Positions 6,020 through 8,595 of a stretch of DNA of 8,595 bases are shown in pieces. The stretch covers positions 1 through 8,595 of the forward strand of contig UQXG01000097.1 in NCBI GenBank assembly GCA_900544945.1, in the 5' to 3' direction. Both the position numbers and the translations under genes were made by a program. Each line of letters starts with the position of its first letter. Positions within the stretch are counted from its first letter, which is position 1. Below the pieces are notes generated by a model. It searched no databases. It saw only the letters and a list, made by a program, of their open reading frames with translations, and was not told the DNA's origin. The DNA is from an uncultured Eubacteriales bacterium. Its GTDB lineage: Bacteria > Bacillota > Clostridia > Oscillospirales > Oscillospiraceae.

Positions 6020-8506
6020 TTATGATAGATATCTTCCGGTAAGGCTGGCTTCGCAGTGCCGAATTTCCTCCGGAGTTCCGGCGGCGACGATCCGGCCGCC
6101 GGCCTCGCCTCCGCCGGGACCCATGTCGATGACGTAATCAGCGTTTCGAATCACGTCCAGGTCATGCTCAATGACGATGACCGTGGCTCCGCTGTCGAGA
6201 AGCGCCTGGAAAACCCCCAGCAGAACCCGCACGTCCAGAGGGTGCAGGCCGATGGAGGGCTCATCAAAGAGGAACACCGAGCTATTCTGGGTTTTGCCGA
6301 TTTCACTGGCCAGCTTCAATCGCTGAGCCTCGCCGCCGGACAGGCTTGGGGTTTCCTCGCCCAGTGTCAGATAGCCCAGACCCAGCCGCTTGAGAACAGA
6401 CAGCTTCTGGCTGACGGACTTCATTTCCTTGCAGAAGTCCAGGGCGGAATTCACATCCATGTCCATCAGCTCCGGCAGGGAGACGGCCCGGCCTGCCTTG
6501 TTTGTCAGCTTCAGGTCATAGGCTGCCTTGCCATACCGGGAGCCCCGGCAGTCCGGACAGGGGATGGTCACGTCCGGCAAAAACTGCACGTCCAGACTGA
6601 CCACGCCGGTGCCGTCACAGCCCGGACAGCGCAGGGAGCCGGTGTTGTAGGAAAAGTCGCTGGCTGTGTACCCCTTCTGCCTGGCCTCGGCGGATCTGGC
6701 GTAGAGCTTGCGCAGATCGTCGTGGACACCGGCGTAGGTGGCCACCGTGGAGCGGACATTGATGCCAATGGGGGTGGCATCGATGAGCTTGACGTGGGCA
6801 ATGCCCTCGGCCTCCAGGGCACGGACGTGGCCGGGCAGCGGGCGGCCGTCGATCCGAGCCTGGAGGGCGGGAACCAGACTTTCCAGCACCAGGGTGGTTT
6901 TTCCGGAGCCGGAGACTCCGGTGACCAGGGTGAGCCGCCCCTTGGGAATCTCCACCTCCAGAGGCTTGACGGTATGAATTTGGTCCGTGGACAGGCGGAT
7001 TTTTCCGTTTGCGAACAGATTTTCCTTGGCGGCGCGGTTCCGGAGCTTTGTTTCGGCTGTTCCGGAGAGAAAGGGGCCGATCTGGGAAGCGGGATTGGCC
7101 TCAATGGCGGGGATGGTTCCCTGGGCGATGACGTGACCGCCTCCGGCTCCCGCCTCCGGGCCCATTTCCACAATCCAGTCCGCTTCCTTGAGAATCTGGG
7201 TGTCATGGTCTACGAGAATGACGGAGTTGCCGTCGGCTACCAGGTCGTGCATGACCCCGGTCAGACCCACAATATTGGACGGGTGCAGGCCGATAGAGGG
7301 TTCGTCCAGCACATAGAGCACACCGGTGGTGCGGTTGCGGACGGCTCGGGCCAGCTGCATTCGCTGGCGTTCGCCGGTGGACAGGGTGGCGGCGGAGCGA
7401 TCCAGGGTCAGGTAGCCGAGGCCTAAGTCCATCAGCCGCTTGGCGGTGCTGAGCAAGGCCTCGCAAATGCTTTCCGCCATAGGCCGCATTTCCTCCGGCA
7501 GGCTGCCGGGGACACCCGAAACCCAGCTCACCAACTGGGAAAGAGTCATGGCACAGGCCTGATCCAGGGAAAGTCCTCTCAGCTTCGGCGTTCGGGCGGC
7601 GGCGGAAAGCCGGGTGCCGTGGCACTCCGGGCAGAGATCCTCCCGGAGAAATTTTTCCACCCGCTTCATGCCCTTCTCGTCCTTGACCTTGGCCAGGGCA
7701 TTTTCCACGGTGTAGACGGCGTTGAAATAGGTAAAATCCAGCTCCGCGAAGTCGTTGGAGTCGGATTTTTTCGGGTGGTAGAGAATGTGTTTTTTCTCCG
7801 CGGGGCCATGATAGACAATTTCTTTCTCCTTGTCCGTCAGATCACGGAAGGGTACGTCCGTGCGAACACCCATAGCCCGGCACACGTCCGTCATCAGCGA
7901 CCACATGAGACTGTTCCAGGGAGCCACCGCCCCCTGGTCGATGGTGAGACTGTCGTCCGGCACCAGGGCATCCAGGTTCACGGTGCGCACGGTGCCCGTG
8001 CCGCCGCAGACCTCACAGGCACCCTGGGAGTTGAAGGCCAGCTCCTCGGCTGACGGCGCATAGAAACGCGCGCCGCATTCCGGGCAGACCAGCTCCTTCC
8101 CGGCGGCCACCAGCAGGGACGGGGCCAGGTAGTGGCCATTGGGGCAGCGGTGGCTGGCAAGCCGAGAGTACATAAGCCGCAGACTGTTCAGCAGTTCCGT
8201 GCCCGTGCCGAAGGTGCTGCGGATGCCGGGCACGCCGGGACGCTGATGCAGAGCCAGCGCGGCGGGAACATATAACACTTCATCCACACTGGCCTTGGCC
8301 GCCTGGGTCATCCGGCGGCGGGTATAGGTGGACAGAGCCTCCAGATAGCGCCGGGAGCCTTCGGCGTAAAGCACGCCCAAAGCAAGGGACGACTTGCCGG
8401 AGCCGGATACGCCTGCGATTCCCACGATTTCCCCCAGGGGGATGTCTACGTCTATATTTTTCAGGTTGTGAACCTTTGCGCCGCGGATCTGGATTTTGTC
8501 AATCAT
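6020..8506 (-). CDS. UvrA-family ATPase lacking the UvrB-binding domain (UvrA paralogue)
   Basis: This 828-residue protein has the tandem ABC layout of excinuclease subunit A: Walker A GVSGSGKS (32-39), cysteine pairs C141/C144 and C164/C167, CPECHGTRL (292-300), signature LSTGE (375-379), Walker B with D401-E402, His434; then Walker A GVSGSGKT (530-537), cysteine pairs C627/C630 and C650/C653, signature LSGGE (722-726), D748-E749 and His781. Canonical UvrA is about 940 residues. Here only about 20 residues separate CPNGH (121-125) from CPECG (141-145), where canonical UvrA carries the UvrB-binding domain. It therefore belongs with shortened UvrA2-like proteins, linked in some bacteria to DNA damage or DNA-binding drug tolerance; its own role is unknown. 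The ATG at 8506 follows TAGGAGGC at about 6 bases. An upstream in-frame ATG at 8542 lies inside the promoter and is rejected. Confidence 0.87.
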   Translation of the reverse strand: MIDKIQIRGAKVHNLKNIDVDIPLGEIVGIAGVSGSGKSSLALGVLYAEGSRRYLEALSTYTRRRMTQAAKASVDEVLYVPAALALHQRPGVPGIRSTFGTGTELLNSLRLMYSRLASHRCPNGHYLAPSLLVAAGKELVCPECGARFYAPSAEELAFNSQGACEVCGGTGTVRTVNLDALVPDDSLTIDQGAVAPWNSLMWSLMTDVCRAMGVRTDVPFRDLTDKEKEIVYHGPAEKKHILYHPKKSDSNDFAELDFTYFNAVYTVENALAKVKDEKGMKRVEKFLREDLCPECHGTRLSAAARTPKLRGLSLDQACAMTLSQLVSWVSGVPGSLPEEMRPMAESICEALLSTAKRLMDLGLGYLTLDRSAATLSTGERQRMQLARAVRNRTTGVLYVLDEPSIGLHPSNIVGLTGVMHDLVADGNSVILVDHDTQILKEADWIVEMGPEAGAGGGHVIAQGTIPAIEANPASQIGPFLSGTAETKLRNRAAKENLFANGKIRLSTDQIHTVKPLEVEIPKGRLTLVTGVSGSGKTTLVLESLVPALQARIDGRPLPGHVRALEAEGIAHVKLIDATPIGINVRSTVATYAGVHDDLRKLYARSAEARQKGYTASDFSYNTGSLRCPGCDGTGVVSLDVQFLPDVTIPCPDCRGSRYGKAAYDLKLTNKAGRAVSLPELMDMDVNSALDFCKEMKSVSQKLSVLKRLGLGYLTLGEETPSLSGGEAQRLKLASEIGKTQNSSVFLFDEPSIGLHPLDVRVLLGVFQALLDSGATVIVIEHDLDVIRNADYVIDMGPGGGEAGGRIVAAGTPEEIRHCEASLTGRYLS

Positions 8507-8512
8507 GGAATT

Positions 8513-8520
8513 GCCTCCTA
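8513..8520 (-). promoter_or_regulatory. Ribosome binding site fixing the UvrA-like start
   Basis: TAGGAGGC on the minus strand lies 6 bases before the ATG at 8506. It fixes that start, giving MIDKIQIRG, the usual N-terminus of the family. Confidence 0.8.
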
Positions 8521-8540
8521 AGCTGCCGTTTGTACCAGGC

Positions 8541-8569
8541 ATTATACGAGTTTTTAATAAAACGCTTAA
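8541..8569 (-). promoter_or_regulatory. Candidate promoter of the UvrA-like gene at the repeat edge
   Basis: A perfect TATAAT (8546-8541) lies on the minus strand with TTAAGC (8569-8564) 17 bases upstream, a weak -35. Transcription would start near 8534, giving a short leader of about 28 bases with the ribosome binding site at 8520-8513. All of it except the last base of the -10 lies inside the repeat element end. Confidence 0.5.
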
Positions 8570-8595
8570 AAGCGTTTTATTAGGCCGCAGGATTG
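8542..8595 (+). repeat. Left end of hairpin-chain (MITE-like) element, copy 3
   Basis: It matches 5754-5807 at 51 of 54 positions and is cut by the window end. It carries an AT-rich hairpin with a 12-bp stem and a 2-base centre (8557-8582), longer than the same hairpin in the complete copy. The GGCCGCA arm of the second hairpin begins at 8583. Orientation is the same as in the other two copies. Confidence 0.8.

Noticed and set aside
6056..7426. A 456-codon open frame on the plus strand opposite the UvrA-like gene
   Set aside because: The minus strand encodes clear UvrA motifs throughout; the plus frame is a low-complexity shadow.
8507..8542. An upstream ATG at 8542 extending the UvrA-like protein by 12 residues
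   Set aside because: That ATG overlaps the TATAAT box and has no ribosome binding site, whereas the ATG at 8506 has TAGGAGG at good spacing and gives the family N-terminus.

Overview
The window is GC-rich coding DNA broken by short AT-rich intergenic repeats. Every gene I can support lies on the minus strand, so transcription runs from the high-coordinate end to the low-coordinate end. The strong AGGAGG-type ribosome binding sites, TTGACC/TATAAT promoter, riboswitch-plus-intrinsic-terminator control, ECF sigma / membrane partner pair and codon use suggest a Gram-positive Clostridia member, probably a gut Oscillospiraceae relative (Faecalibacterium-like). That placement is inference; no marker gene is present.

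Layout in the direction of transcription. (1) 8506-6020: an 828-residue UvrA-family ATPase that keeps both ATPase modules and the zinc cysteines but lacks the UvrB-binding domain of canonical UvrA. Its likely -10 box sits at the junction with a repeat copy at the window edge. (2) 6019-5659: a 361-base gap with a hairpin behind the UvrA-like gene and one complete 174-bp repeat element made of six consecutive hairpins. (3) 5658-3332: an ECF-type sigma factor overlapping by 4 bases a 591-residue single-pass membrane protein, probably its regulator or sensor. (4) 3331-2989: a 343-base gap with a near-consensus promoter, a compact cobalamin riboswitch and an intrinsic terminator. (5) 2988-93: a three-gene corrinoid importer: lipoprotein, FecCD-type permease, ATPase. 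(6) 92-1: the end of another repeat copy and a second hairpin repeat of a different kind.

The importer genes form one operon. The riboswitch leader should sense cobalamin and decide whether transcription continues into the binding-protein gene. A strong hairpin after that gene probably sets its dosage relative to the permease and ATPase, whose genes overlap by 4 bases. The sigma factor and membrane protein form a second, translationally coupled unit.

The least explained parts are the hairpin-chain repeat family (one complete and two partial copies, all in the same orientation, with different interiors), the shortened and divergent riboswitch, and the uncharacterised extracytoplasmic domain of the sigma-factor partner. 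I see no CRISPR array, tRNA, rRNA, transposase or phage gene.
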